This document shows, in pieces, positions 51,904-60,782 of a stretch of DNA of 64,000 nt. The notes beneath the pieces were generated by a model. That model saw only the letters and a list, made by a program, of their open reading frames with translations, had not been told where the DNA came from and made no database searches. Numbering within the stretch: the stretch's first letter is position 1; each line of letters begins with the position of its first letter. Origin of the DNA: Aneurinibacillus soli (GTDB taxonomy: Bacteria; Bacillota; Bacilli; Aneurinibacillales; Aneurinibacillaceae). Position numbers and translations under genes: made by a program. Location: assembly GCF_002355375.1 (NCBI RefSeq), contig NZ_AP017312.1:1443001-1507000 (forward strand), written 5' to 3'.

Positions 51904-52959
51904 TCAGATGAAATAGAATGCAGTTCCTAATATAATATACACCACCACAAGTAAAATCCCTTCATACCAGTTTGTACTTCCATCGCGTGCAATCGAAGAA
52001 GCGATGAAGGTAGCAACCCCGATAGCAGCCAGTTCATAAGAAGTGAACACGAGATCCATTTGATTGCCGAAGAACAGGCTGACAAACACAAGAGTTGGTG
52101 CTACGAACAGGGCGATCTGCAGGCTACTTCCGACGGCGATCTCGACAGATGCGCCAATTTTATTTTTCATCGCCAGGAAAATCGCAGCGCTATGTTCTGC
52201 TGCATTCCCGACAATGGCAATGACAAACGCCCCGACGAAGATTTCAGACCAGCCAAGCGATTTGGCGACTGCCTCAATGCTGTGTACGAGCCATTCGCTT
52301 GTGATCGCTACAAATACAGTGGCAACGAGCAGAATCAGGACAGAGACTCCTTTGCTCCATATCGCACCCTCCTCTTCATCAGAGGCGTTCTCATCAGAGA
52401 GAACATCTTTATGCGTAATCATGGAGAAGATGAGCCATAAAATATACGACACAATCAAAAGCCCTGAGATCATGAGGCTAAGCTGATTGATATGCGGGAC
52501 GTTCAATTGCCTCATAAAGACGGCCGGGATAAACAGAGAAATGACAGCGAGTAGCATCAGAGAAGAATTATGCCCGGCAAGCAGGGCGTTAAAACGCTGT
52601 TGTTTGAACTTGATCCCGCCTGCTATGACGCTTAAACCGAGTACAAGCAGCAGGTTGCCGATAATGGAGCCGGTAATACTTGCCTTCACCATATCGAACA
52701 AGCCTTCTTTAATGAGAAAAATTGCAATAATTAATTCAGCGGCATTGCCGAATGTGGCATTTAAAAAACCACCGACACGCTCACCTGCATAATGCGATAC
52801 GCTTTCCGTTGCTTTCCCAAGCAACGCGGCAAGTACGATGATTGCAGCGGCTGCGGTTGTGAACTGTAGGCCTGATGAATGAGTAAAATAGTGGGCCCAG
52901 GCGCTTAGTGCTGTGAAAAATACGACCAAACTGTAAAACAGTTTTTGTTTCAAATTCAT
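51904..52959 (-). CDS. Calcium/cation:proton antiporter (CaCA/CAX)
   Basis: 351 residues, eleven membrane helices, two homologous halves. Repeats: GFLNATFGNAAELIIAIF and GAFVIAIVGNAAEHSAAIF, the alpha-repeats (GNxxE) that bind the cation. It resembles B. subtilis ChaA/YfkE, a Ca2+/H+ antiporter. GTGAGG precedes ATG 52959. Confidence 0.94.
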   Translation of the reverse strand: MNLKQKLFYSLVVFFTALSAWAHYFTHSSGLQFTTAAAAIIVLAALLGKATESVSHYAGERVGGFLNATFGNAAELIIAIFLIKEGLFDMVKASITGSIIGNLLLVLGLSVIAGGIKFKQQRFNALLAGHNSSLMLLAVISLFIPAVFMRQLNVPHINQLSLMISGLLIVSYILWLIFSMITHKDVLSDENASDEEEGAIWSKGVSVLILLVATVFVAITSEWLVHSIEAVAKSLGWSEIFVGAFVIAIVGNAAEHSAAIFLAMKNKIGASVEIAVGSSLQIALFVAPTLVFVSLFFGNQMDLVFTSYELAAIGVATFIASSIARDGSTNWYEGILLVVVYIILGTAFYFI

Positions 52960-53091
52960 ACCTCACTTTCTTTATGTACTTTTTCTTACATGAAGATACT
53001 CCTTTTTATTAGAAATTAAAAGTAAAACATGGCGGGGGACAAGAAGAAAAAGCGGAATTGTCGCCTAGACGCATCCGCTTTCTGTGTACAG

Positions 53092-53880
53092 TTAGTTGCA
53101 GAAAATATGCTTGCCGATCTTCTTAATCTGTGGTCGACTCCAAATCCACTTCGATGTCGCGGTGTCTGGATTGAAATAGTACAGCGCACCGCCAGTTGGG
53201 TCCCAGCCATTCAGGGCATCTTGCACTGCTTTAACCGCTGTTTCATTCGGAGTTAGCCAGATCTGACCATCTGCTACAGCCGTAAAAGCTCCGGGTTCAA
53301 AAATAACAGCACTAGGTGAATGAGGAAAGGATGGGCTTTTCACCCGGTTGAGAATGACGGCGGCCACTGCTACCTGACCGATATACGGCTCGCCACGTGA
53401 TTCTCCGTATACGGCGTTTGCCATAATGTTTAGTTCGTTTTTAGAGAAGCTAACGTTTGTTTTTGGTAGCTTTGTAGGTGCGGAAGCTGCTTCGGACTTG
53501 GTTGTATCGGTTTTCGCAGGCGCTGTTTGTTGCGTGCCTGTGGAGTCCATCCCTGGTCGCCAGTCTTTTGTGGCTTCCCACAGCTTCAGTTTTGTTTTCG
53601 GCCCGAGTATTCCGTCGATGGGCATGCCGAATTCATACTGGAAGTTGCGTAGCCCGTTATACGTGCGCCACGAGAAGGTACCATCCACTGCTCCGGTATA
53701 AAAACCAAGAAATTTGAGCCGTCCCTGCATTTCAGTAACATCTTTGCCGCTTGATCCGACGTATACTGTCTCCTTGCTGAATCCATGCGCAGGCAATGGC
53801 GCAAGCCATGGCATCGTCATGGCAACGACCAGAATTAGTACCACAGGCCAGGTACGATTGTGGCGCGTGTATTTCTTCAT
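53092..53880 (-). CDS. sleB: Spore cortex-lytic enzyme SleB
   Basis: 262 residues. Sec signal peptide (WPVVLILVVAMTMPW, cleaved near AHG-F), then a peptidoglycan-binding domain (EMQGRLKFLGFYTGAVDGTFSWRTYNGLRNFQ in parts), a linker rich in Thr/Ala/Lys, and the C-terminal hydrolase_2 domain with catalytic Glu in AVYGESRGEPYIGQVAVAAVILNRV. It hydrolyses spore cortex in germination. ATG 53880 has AGGAGGG upstream; longer upstream reading is unsupported. The partner ypeB is not adjacent within the window. Confidence 0.94.
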   Translation of the reverse strand: MKKYTRHNRTWPVVLILVVAMTMPWLAPLPAHGFSKETVYVGSSGKDVTEMQGRLKFLGFYTGAVDGTFSWRTYNGLRNFQYEFGMPIDGILGPKTKLKLWEATKDWRPGMDSTGTQQTAPAKTDTTKSEAASAPTKLPKTNVSFSKNELNIMANAVYGESRGEPYIGQVAVAAVILNRVKSPSFPHSPSAVIFEPGAFTAVADGQIWLTPNETAVKAVQDALNGWDPTGGALYYFNPDTATSKWIWSRPQIKKIGKHIFCN

Positions 53881-53989
53881 GGGAATCCCTCCTGTAAAAG
53901 GTAGTACCCATATTTTGCACGTCTGCATACGAAAACATGTGTATAATAAAAGAGAAGAAACAAAGGAAATGATTGGAGAACTCTTCATT

Positions 53990-54262
53990 ATGGAACATAA
54001 ATACGAACAGATGATATCCATCTGCAAAGCGCTTGGCCACCCGGTACGGTTGCGTATTTTTACTTTGCTAGCAGAGCAAGGAGAGTCATACTGCGGGGAT
54101 ATGGTTTCACTTGTCGGGGTGGCGCAGTCCACAGTGTCTCATCATCTCAAAATTCTAAAAGACAGCGGATTGGTCACAACGGAAGAGCAGGGAACATTCG
54201 TCTGCTACCGGGTGCAGCGGGAACGCCTGCGAGAATTGGCACATTTGCTTGAGGGGCTGTAG
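53990..54262 (+). CDS. ArsR-family transcriptional regulator
   Basis: 90 residues, ArsR winged helix: ICKALGHPVRLRIFTLLAEQG, VAQSTVSHHLKILKDSGLV and EEQGTFVCYRV. It lacks the ELCVCDL metal motif, so it need not sense metals. ATG 53990 has GGAG at 11 nt; ATG 53969 is the longer alternative. Divergent from sleB. Target unknown. Confidence 0.88.
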   Translation: MEHKYEQMISICKALGHPVRLRIFTLLAEQGESYCGDMVSLVGVAQSTVSHHLKILKDSGLVTTEEQGTFVCYRVQRERLRELAHLLEGL

Positions 54263-54352
54263 AAAAAAGTGGGGCAATTGCCTGAAACAAGTTGCCAGCG
54301 CCCAGATGAACGAATACAATAAAAATTAATCAGATATAAAGGAGGAATTCCC

Positions 54353-54742
54353 ATGGCTGATGTAAAAGGAAACGGAGTGGTACGTATTGCGGATGATGTC
54401 GTGGCAGTGATTGCTGGGATTGCCGCAACAGAAACCGCAGGAATCGCAGGTATGTCAGGTGGAATTACCGAAGGATTGGCTCGTCGTGTAAGCGGAAAAA
54501 ACGTGCAAAAAGGTGTTTCCGTAGAAGTGGGAGAATTCGAAGCGGCGATTGATCTGCGCGTAATCGTAGCGTATGGCAGTAAGATCGACGAGGCATGTCG
54601 CACACTTCAGCAGAACGTACGAGACGCGGTTGAGTCCATGACTGGCCTGCGTGTTGTGGAAGTAAATGTGAAAGTAGAAGGGGTAGAATTCCCGAAACCT
54701 GAAAAAGAACAGCTGCCAGAAGCAGCGCAGCGTGTGAAATAA
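54353..54742 (+). CDS. Asp23/Gls24-family envelope-stress protein
   Basis: 129 residues. Signatures: IADDVVAVIAGIAATETAGIAGMSGG at the start in parts, VGEFEAAIDLRVIVAYGSKI and TGLRVVEVNVKVEGV, typical of the Asp23/Gls24 (YqhY/YloU) family in Gram-positive bacteria. AAAGGAGGAAT precedes ATG 54353. Its function is structural or envelope-related; a link to the cell membrane is known for Staphylococcus Asp23. Confidence 0.93.
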   Translation: MADVKGNGVVRIADDVVAVIAGIAATETAGIAGMSGGITEGLARRVSGKNVQKGVSVEVGEFEAAIDLRVIVAYGSKIDEACRTLQQNVRDAVESMTGLRVVEVNVKVEGVEFPKPEKEQLPEAAQRVK

Positions 54743-54757
54743 ACACAGAATGATGTG

Positions 54758-54796
54758 AAAAGCGCAGGGCATTTATCATGCCGTTGCGCTTTTTCG
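54758..54796. terminator. Terminator
   Basis: AAAAGCGCA-G-GGCAT and ATGCC-GT-TGCGCTTTTT pair, followed by T-rich sequence. Confidence 0.75.
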
Positions 54797-54799
54797 TTT

Positions 54800-54961
54800 T
54801 TACGGAAGAGCAGCGGTAATGGTCGATGGAACTTTTGGGTTTTTTACCCCGAATAACCCGATAATGACAAGTAATCCGAGTAACAGTGATACAGCCAATG
54901 GATTATCTGGTGCACTAGTTCCGCTTGTGCCTGAAGTTCCACTTGTGCTTGAAGTTCCCAT
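54800..54961 (-). CDS. 53-residue membrane peptide with Gly-Thr-Ser repeat
   Basis: Reads M, then a GTS-repeat (GTSSTSGTSGTSGTSAP), a single helix (LAVSLLLGLLVIIGLFGV) and a short tail. GGAGGG is 7-9 nt before ATG 54961 and it lies 15 bp after the 54977 gene, so co-transcription is likely. It was too short for usual cut-offs. Family unknown. Confidence 0.6.
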   Translation of the reverse strand: MGTSSTSGTSGTSGTSAPDNPLAVSLLLGLLVIIGLFGVKNPKVPSTITAALP

Positions 54962-54976
54962 GTATCTCCCTCCTGA

Positions 54977-55321
54977 TTACGGCTCCTGCATCCGCTGCTT
55001 AAGAGCAGCCAAAATTTCATCCAGTGTAATCGTACCATTATTACGCAGAAAGTGAGCGAGTTCGCCGACCCGATTTTCCTGAGGATTCTTCTGGCAGGGA
55101 TTCTGCAGCTTTCCGACTAGTGAAACCACAATCCCTCCATCGCGCCCGAACTCAATGGCATCAGTGACGAGTTCTCCAGATAAGAGCAGAGCAGCCGTAA
55201 TAATTTCAAGCTGTTTCGAGGAGAAGAGATGATCAAACGGAGAAGAATGGGTGCTGTTTGTTTGTGTCTTGTCTGTTTGTCCGGTTGTTCTCGTAGTCCC
55301 GGTCTTCTTACGCTTTGCCAT
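54977..55321 (-). CDS. Small hypothetical protein
   Basis: 114 residues: basic, Thr-rich N-terminus (KRKKTGTTRTTGQTDKTQTN), then a helical domain with FSSKQLEIITAALLLSGELVTDAIEF and ITLDEILAALKQRM. GGGGAGG lies just before ATG 55321. Followed by the 53-residue gene. Not recognised. Confidence 0.65.
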   Translation of the reverse strand: MAKRKKTGTTRTTGQTDKTQTNSTHSSPFDHLFSSKQLEIITAALLLSGELVTDAIEFGRDGGIVVSLVGKLQNPCQKNPQENRVGELAHFLRNNGTITLDEILAALKQRMQEP

Positions 55322-55371
55322 TTCCTCCCCTCCCTCTTACACAGTATGCAGGAGTGGGCAGGATGCGCCGA

Positions 55372-55860
55372 TTATCGCGGCTCAATTAATTGGAACGCGC
55401 CTGTGCCGGCTAGTACAAGCCGGCCTTTCTCATTATGAATACGGCATTCACATACACAACGAGTACGCCCTCGCCGCAGTACAGAAGCGGTAGCGATTAA
55501 TCTTTCTCCCGTGCCAGGAGAGAGGTAGTGAACGTTCATCTCTGTAGTGACGACCTTATAACCAGTCGCCCGACTTGCTGCTGATCCCATCACGCTATCA
55601 GCGAGAGTGGCCGTCATGCCACCGTGTACGATACCGAGTCGATTCATCATAAAGGGTGTAATGGGAACATCAAATCGGTATGTGCCATCCTCCAGATATT
55701 CTCCTTGCAGTCCAAGGAAGCCGGAAATATAGGCTGTTTTGCGTTCCCGCATGTATTCTACAGCCTGGCGGGCGAGATACAGGATCTGCTGGTCTTCCTC
55801 TGATCCACTCTCAAGTGTGTCTTTTACAAATTGAAGCATTGCTTCCTGGTCATGTCTCAT
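55372..55860 (-). CDS. PaaI-family thioesterase (hot-dog fold)
   Basis: 162 residues. Signature: MMNRLGIVHGGMTATLADSVMGSAA (the HGG active-site turn), followed by VTTEMNVHYLSPG and RRGRTRCVCECRIHNEKGRLVLAGTGAF. It hydrolyses acyl- or aryl-CoA esters. ATG 55860 has AGGTGAG upstream; a longer frame upstream is unsupported. Confidence 0.9.
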   Translation of the reverse strand: MRHDQEAMLQFVKDTLESGSEEDQQILYLARQAVEYMRERKTAYISGFLGLQGEYLEDGTYRFDVPITPFMMNRLGIVHGGMTATLADSVMGSAASRATGYKVVTTEMNVHYLSPGTGERLIATASVLRRGRTRCVCECRIHNEKGRLVLAGTGAFQLIEPR

Positions 55861-56012
55861 ACTCTCACCTGTCCTTATGTAGTGTTCCTTTATAGTATAC
55901 AAGATTTTTGTGGCAAACCTCTTTTCTTGTAACCCGAGTATACAGTTTGTCTTCACGTAGGAAATGTGTATACTTACTTACAACTATGTTTCGTATTCGG
56001 GTGGTGAATAGC

Positions 56013-57887
56013 ATGATTCAAACAACCAGAGAGGTGTATACAGTAGCTCGTGTTATTGAACAAATTAATGATCGGCTATACACGCAACTTGCTTGCGCGA
56101 ACGGCTGGCCAGAAAGAGATGAGGTTGCTATGCATCTGCTTGCCACTACAACAGTGGAGCAGACATGGCAGGCGATGACACAAGAGGAAAAACACATGCT
56201 TGTGTATATGCTGTTCTATATCGGTCACGATATGCTTACATACCGGCAGATGGAGCAATATGCGCATGATACATCGCCGCTTGCTGCTTATAGTGGCTTA
56301 ACAGGGCTTAGAAGACGAGGGCTTGTGTATACACTTCGTCGATTATGGGGAGAAGTGGCGTATATAATGCCGGACGATTTGCAGGCGGTGTGGCGAGCTC
56401 ACATTCGGACAATAAAAAAAGAGACTGGGCTACCGCATACAGGGATTTCATCTGAACCTGTACCTGCGCTATGGGATGTGTTGTTTGCAATTGTACATAC
56501 ATACCGTCATGAGCCTATCATGTTGACGAAAAAAGGCATATTGCCGATGAAAATAAGACGCCGCCTGCAGGCGCTGATTCCGTATGAGGAAGAATTGATT
56601 GGCTCTGTATATTCGCAGGATGCCGATTATACGGCACGGGAAGGATTTGTACTGGCTCTGTTGCTTCATACGGGAGCGCTCCGGCTGTATGAAGCGGAAG
56701 CAGGACCTGTGTATCAGGTTGAAAATGAAAGGGTGTGCCGCTTGTTTGCGGGCAGGCGATCCCATGTGCAGTCTCGCGTATGGCAGGCAATTGTGGATGT
56801 TGTGGGCCATCTGCATCCGCTATATCCGGGTATGCTGGAAGGGCTTACGATAGATGATGAAATAGATGTGCAGGCTCTGTATGACCGGGAACAAGGTCTT
56901 CTTGCAGAAGCGGGCACGATTCCGGATCAAAAGGCGTGGGCTGGATTTATTGGCCAGGTGTTGCCGCTTCTCGCCGGGCTAGGTTTCGGTTTCTGTCATA
57001 CCTGTGAGAATCGTGTATGGTTTAGCTGGAACGGTGGGAGACCAAGTAGGTGCGAAGTCGAAGAAAGGGTGGACGAGCGACTCGGATATGTGCAGCCGAC
57101 AAGGGATGTGCTTCTGCTTCCGTCTGCCCCGTATGATGTTCGCTGGGAGGTGGGGGCCTACGCAGAACTTGTGGATCAGCAGGAAGTATGGACGTTCCGG
57201 CTTACACAGCAGAGTGTTCGGGACGGTATGCGCTCCCGTGGACGTGCGGATTTGGGAGTACTTCTTACGAGGATTCAAGGAGACATCCCGGAGTCTGTAT
57301 GGACGCAGCTTGAGCGCTGGATGAGCGGCAGACAGGCAGCAATTTTTGACCATGTTCTTTTTTTGCGCTGTCCAGATGAGGCGGTAGCAGACTGGCTGGA
57401 AGGAGAGGGATCTCTTACGCATGCTGTGCGAGAGCGGTTGAATACATGTGACTTTCTCATTCATGAAGCAGGATGGAATAGTGTCCGTGCTGCTCTGGAA
57501 AAGCACGATATTCCTGTCCAGTGTTCTGGGGAAGCGGTATTACGCCCGCTTGTGGAACAAAAGACGCAAGAAGAGGGATTTAAGGTAGAGTCGGTATTTC
57601 CGGCACTAGAAGATTCCCTTCCAGAACTGCGGGATATTCCAACCATCTGGTATAAAAACTGGCAAACGTATCATGCGTCTACACTTCGAAACATGCTGTC
57701 CAAAGCCCAGGCTCTCGGGGTGCCGCTTCGGCTCGAAGCAGGAAAGAACGAATGGGAAGAAGCCCGTGTAACGGAAATTCGAAATGAAGATGGGAACTAT
57801 CGCGTTCGTTTTGCTGTCACAGGCGACAGCATGATCATTCCGCTGCAAGAGGTTGGCCGGGTGAGCTGGAAGCTGCCATTCTCCTGA
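56013..57887 (+). CDS. Helicase-associated-domain-like protein lacking ATPase motifs
   Basis: 624 residues, soluble. Segments such as LTGLRRRGLVYTLRRLWGEVAYIMPDDLQ and IFDHVLFLRCPDEAVADWLEG look like the helicase-associated (Helicase_C_3) proteins of Firmicutes, with winged-helix-type regions. No Walker A/B is visible, so it is probably not an active helicase. ATG 56013 follows GGTGG; ATG 55986 is the alternative. It is 68 bp upstream of ylbF. Function unknown; moderate certainty on family. Confidence 0.6.
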   Translation: MIQTTREVYTVARVIEQINDRLYTQLACANGWPERDEVAMHLLATTTVEQTWQAMTQEEKHMLVYMLFYIGHDMLTYRQMEQYAHDTSPLAAYSGLTGLRRRGLVYTLRRLWGEVAYIMPDDLQAVWRAHIRTIKKETGLPHTGISSEPVPALWDVLFAIVHTYRHEPIMLTKKGILPMKIRRRLQALIPYEEELIGSVYSQDADYTAREGFVLALLLHTGALRLYEAEAGPVYQVENERVCRLFAGRRSHVQSRVWQAIVDVVGHLHPLYPGMLEGLTIDDEIDVQALYDREQGLLAEAGTIPDQKAWAGFIGQVLPLLAGLGFGFCHTCENRVWFSWNGGRPSRCEVEERVDERLGYVQPTRDVLLLPSAPYDVRWEVGAYAELVDQQEVWTFRLTQQSVRDGMRSRGRADLGVLLTRIQGDIPESVWTQLERWMSGRQAAIFDHVLFLRCPDEAVADWLEGEGSLTHAVRERLNTCDFLIHEAGWNSVRAALEKHDIPVQCSGEAVLRPLVEQKTQEEGFKVESVFPALEDSLPELRDIPTIWYKNWQTYHASTLRNMLSKAQALGVPLRLEAGKNEWEEARVTEIRNEDGNYRVRFAVTGDSMIIPLQEVGRVSWKLPFS

Positions 57888-57955
57888 GCAGGCTTACGCA
57901 GCAAAGGCTATGCACAACAGGGACGAAATGATACAATAATGGGCGAGGTGAGGAA

Positions 57956-58423
57956 ATGGCAAGCAAGTCAATCAAGGTGCTGGATTGGAATGATGTACTA
58001 GAACGTGCCTATGGAATTGGCGAACAGCTGACCCACTCGCAGGAAATGCGGCGCTACAAGGAGATGCGTCAGGAGATGGAAACTGACAGGGAAGCTGCCG
58101 TACTGATCGAGAGTTTTAATCGCCTGAAAGAAGCGCATGAAGAAGTTGAACGATTCGGGACCTATCATCCCGATTATCATACTGTTACTCGTCGTGTCCG
58201 TGAGAAAAAGCGAGAACTTGATAAAGTGCCGAGCATTGCCGCATTCAAGCAGGCTGAGAATGACCTGGATGAACTGTTGTACAGAGTAAGCCGGGTTATT
58301 GCTGATGCCGTATCTGAACAGATTAAAGTGCCGAGCAACAACCCGTTGTATGAGCTTGCAGGCGGAGGATGTGGTAGCGGAGGATGCGGTACGGGCGGAG
58401 GATGCGGCTGCTCAGCGCGCTGA
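57956..58423 (+). CDS. ylbF: YlbF-family regulator
   Basis: 155 residues. Central Com_YlbF helical domain (LIESFNRLKEAHEEVERFG, ...RRVREKKRELD, ...DLDELLYRVSRVIADAVS) and a Gly/Cys-rich tail GGGCGSGGCGTGGGCGCSA that can host Fe-S clusters. In B. subtilis, YlbF with YmcA and YaaT forms a complex that controls RNase Y, competence, sporulation and biofilm. GAGGTGAGG precedes ATG 57956. It is followed by ylbG, the standard pair. Confidence 0.93.
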   Translation: MASKSIKVLDWNDVLERAYGIGEQLTHSQEMRRYKEMRQEMETDREAAVLIESFNRLKEAHEEVERFGTYHPDYHTVTRRVREKKRELDKVPSIAAFKQAENDLDELLYRVSRVIADAVSEQIKVPSNNPLYELAGGGCGSGGCGTGGGCGCSAR

Positions 58424-58470
58424 TCTGGCAGAACCGGGCCAATGCTAGTATGAAGAAGGAGAGTCGAAGC

Positions 58471-58791
58471 ATGAGAGAAAGACGCGTAGGGCTTGCCATA
58501 TACGTGAAAAGCCTAAAAGCGGCCCGCAACTTACGCAAGTTTGGCAATATCCACTACATGTCGCGTCGCCTGAATTATGTGTCTATGTATACAGCGGCCG
58601 ATACGTTTGAGCAGACAGTGGAACGCATCGCACGCCTGGATTTCGTCACGCGTGTGGAACGATCTCACCGCCATGAGATCAAGACGGTGTATGACAACGC
58701 CAAGCCGGATAAAGCGAAAGAATTCGACTACAAAATGGAAGAGAGCCAGATTTTGTCGATTGCGCGCGGTGAACAGCAGCTTGGCCTTTAA
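58471..58791 (+). CDS. ylbG: YlbG (DUF2129) protein
   Basis: 106 residues: RRVGLAIYVKSLKAARNLRKFGNIHYMSRRLNYV and the HEIKTVYDNAKPDKAKEFDYKM block identify YlbG, which is conserved after ylbF in Bacillales. GAAGGAGAG precedes ATG 58471; an ATG at 58450 is the alternative. Function unknown; small cytosolic protein. Confidence 0.92.
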   Translation: MRERRVGLAIYVKSLKAARNLRKFGNIHYMSRRLNYVSMYTAADTFEQTVERIARLDFVTRVERSHRHEIKTVYDNAKPDKAKEFDYKMEESQILSIARGEQQLGL

Positions 58792-58812
58792 AAAGAAGAG
58801 AATGATTTTAAA

Positions 58813-58840
58813 GAAGCGACCGTGCATGGTTGCTTTTTTT
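58813..58840 (+). terminator. Terminator after ylbG
   Basis: AAGCGACC-GTGC-ATGGTTGCTT forms a short stem followed by T7. Confidence 0.75.
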
Positions 58841-58909
58841 ATTCATTGTTTGCTAATAATGCCAATGATATAATTACACAGGTATAAAGAGGGAAGGGAA
58901 GAAACGAAA

Positions 58910-60070
58910 ATGTTTGTGCATAACCACATCAAAAGCAAACTTCGCTTCGTCTCGCTGACTGTGATTACGCTATCATATTTTCTTGTGAAGGATTATCCAG
59001 GATTTAATGGAATTGTGTTCTGGGGATTTACTCTGATAGGTTGGGTTATTGCAGCGTTTGTGTACAGTTGGAAAGGGAAGAAGACAGGTGTTTTTTTAGA
59101 AGAGAATGAGAACAAACTTCGCTTCATGGATTTTGCGTTTGTACTCGGCTATATGACGGTAACGGGGGGGATTGATGAAAGTCCGTATTTATACTTGATT
59201 TATCTGGGAATCGCATCGGTAGGACTGTACGGCTCAAGGCGGTTCGGTCTGCTGTACTCACTGCTTGCACTCGTGATTTTGGTTGGGTACGATTTAGTTT
59301 ATCATCAGATAATGGAAGGTCGCTTCGTTCCGACATGGCACATATGGCCCAAGCTTTGCATGCTGCCGGTATTTGGTCTTTTGGCAGATATGCTACTTGC
59401 ACACTTCCAATCGATGCAGGAGAATGAAGAAATTGTGCTCGATCAGCTTGTGACAAGTCTTGCCAAAGCGATTGGCAGTAAAGATTCGTACACACTCGGA
59501 CACTCAACACGTGTGCAAATGTATGCGCTTGCGATTGGTCATGAGCTTGCCCTTAATCAGGAAGATATGTTTACGCTGCGTTATGGAGCGTTGTTACATG
59601 ATATTGGAAAAATCCACATTCCGTCCAGTTTGCTTAATAAAACAGGGCGTCCTACGCTTGATGAATGGAATGAACTGAAAAGCCATTCCGTGGAAGGTGG
59701 GCGTATTATGGCAGGTCTTCAGAAATTGAGTGGTGTGCGGGATATTGTGCTGTATCATCATGAGAAATATGACGGAACGGGTTATCCAAGCGGACTAGCT
59801 GGAGAAGATATTCCTTTTCTTGCGGCAATTGTAAATGTTGCGGATTCGTTCGATGCGATGACGTCTACACGATCGTATAACAAGCCTAAGACAGTAGAGG
59901 AAGGCATGGCGGAAGTCCGGAATTGTATCGGTACGCAGTTTCATCCGAGGGCTGCTGCTACTGCGCTCGCCTTGTTTGAACGAGGAGAGTGGCCGCGCTT
60001 TAAGCAGCTAGAGGAAACAGCAGAAGGTGAACATTTTGCGAAATCTGAAAGGTCATGTGTTGTAAAATAA
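58910..60070 (+). CDS. Membrane HD-GYP domain protein (cyclic-di-GMP phosphodiesterase-like)
   Basis: 386 residues. About six membrane helices at the N-terminus (residues 10-170, sensor-like), then HD-GYP: HSTRVQMYALAIG, HDIGKIHIPSSLLNK, HHEKYDGTGYPSGLAG, and RSYNKPKTVEEGMAEV. GAAGGGAAG precedes ATG 58910. These proteins commonly cleave cyclic-di-GMP to GMP. Catalytic His/Asp residues are present. Confidence 0.93.
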   Translation: MFVHNHIKSKLRFVSLTVITLSYFLVKDYPGFNGIVFWGFTLIGWVIAAFVYSWKGKKTGVFLEENENKLRFMDFAFVLGYMTVTGGIDESPYLYLIYLGIASVGLYGSRRFGLLYSLLALVILVGYDLVYHQIMEGRFVPTWHIWPKLCMLPVFGLLADMLLAHFQSMQENEEIVLDQLVTSLAKAIGSKDSYTLGHSTRVQMYALAIGHELALNQEDMFTLRYGALLHDIGKIHIPSSLLNKTGRPTLDEWNELKSHSVEGGRIMAGLQKLSGVRDIVLYHHEKYDGTGYPSGLAGEDIPFLAAIVNVADSFDAMTSTRSYNKPKTVEEGMAEVRNCIGTQFHPRAAATALALFERGEWPRFKQLEETAEGEHFAKSERSCVVK

Positions 60071-60151
60071 GTAACATAATTGTTACAAAATTTCCTGTTT
60101 GTACATGTTATAATGAACGAGAGAAACAGTACAACGAGGAGGAAAACATAA

Positions 60152-60598
60152 ATGTTTACTAAAATAGTAGTTGCAATTGATGGTTCTGAGATGGGAGCAA
60201 AAGCGCTGGAAGCTGCTATTGCACTTAGTGCCGAGCAAAAGGCAGAACTTGCTATTCTACATGTAGCTAGAGAGACGATTGTTTCCCCGTATATTGTGGG
60301 TGAAATGGCGTATTTAACGAAAGATTTTGATACAAGTGTAAATGAGGCAATACGCAAAGAAGCCGAAAAACTGCTTGAAGAATCGAAGGAAAAAGCGGTT
60401 GCACGTGGTATTACAGCCCAAACCGTATATGTAACAGGAGATCCGGCACGCGAGATCGTACAGTATGCACAGGAAAATCGTGTAGGGCTCGTCGTTCTCG
60501 GAAGCCGTGGACTAGGAGCCTTTAAAGAAATGATGCTTGGAAGTGTTAGTCATAAAGTTTCTCAGCTGGTTTCCTGCCCGATTCTTATTGTGAAATAA
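60152..60598 (+). CDS. Universal stress protein (UspA family)
   Basis: 148 residues: KIVVAIDGSEMGAKALEAA N-terminus, VLGSRGLGAFKEMMLGSVSHKV ATP-binding G-2X-G-9X-G-S/T motif, and CPILIVK end. It likely binds ATP. GAGGAGG precedes ATG 60152. Confidence 0.95.
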   Translation: MFTKIVVAIDGSEMGAKALEAAIALSAEQKAELAILHVARETIVSPYIVGEMAYLTKDFDTSVNEAIRKEAEKLLEESKEKAVARGITAQTVYVTGDPAREIVQYAQENRVGLVVLGSRGLGAFKEMMLGSVSHKVSQLVSCPILIVK

Positions 60599-60608
60599 TG
60601 AGAGATTT

Positions 60609-60645
60609 AATCCCTGATTGCATACAAGCGAATCAGGGATTTTTA
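60609..60645 (+). terminator. Terminator after the usp gene
   Basis: AATCCCTGATT and AATCAGGGATT pair perfectly around a 10-nt loop, then T5. Confidence 0.85.
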
Positions 60646-60782
60646 TTGTACGGAAAGTAATCGCTTTCTTTTTTATTTTCTCGACTGTTGACAATCAACT
60701 GTAAATAATGTAAGTTTAATCCGTTAGAAAAATTAGATAAATATAAAAAGAGAGAAAAAACAGAAAAAAGGAGAGGATTTTT

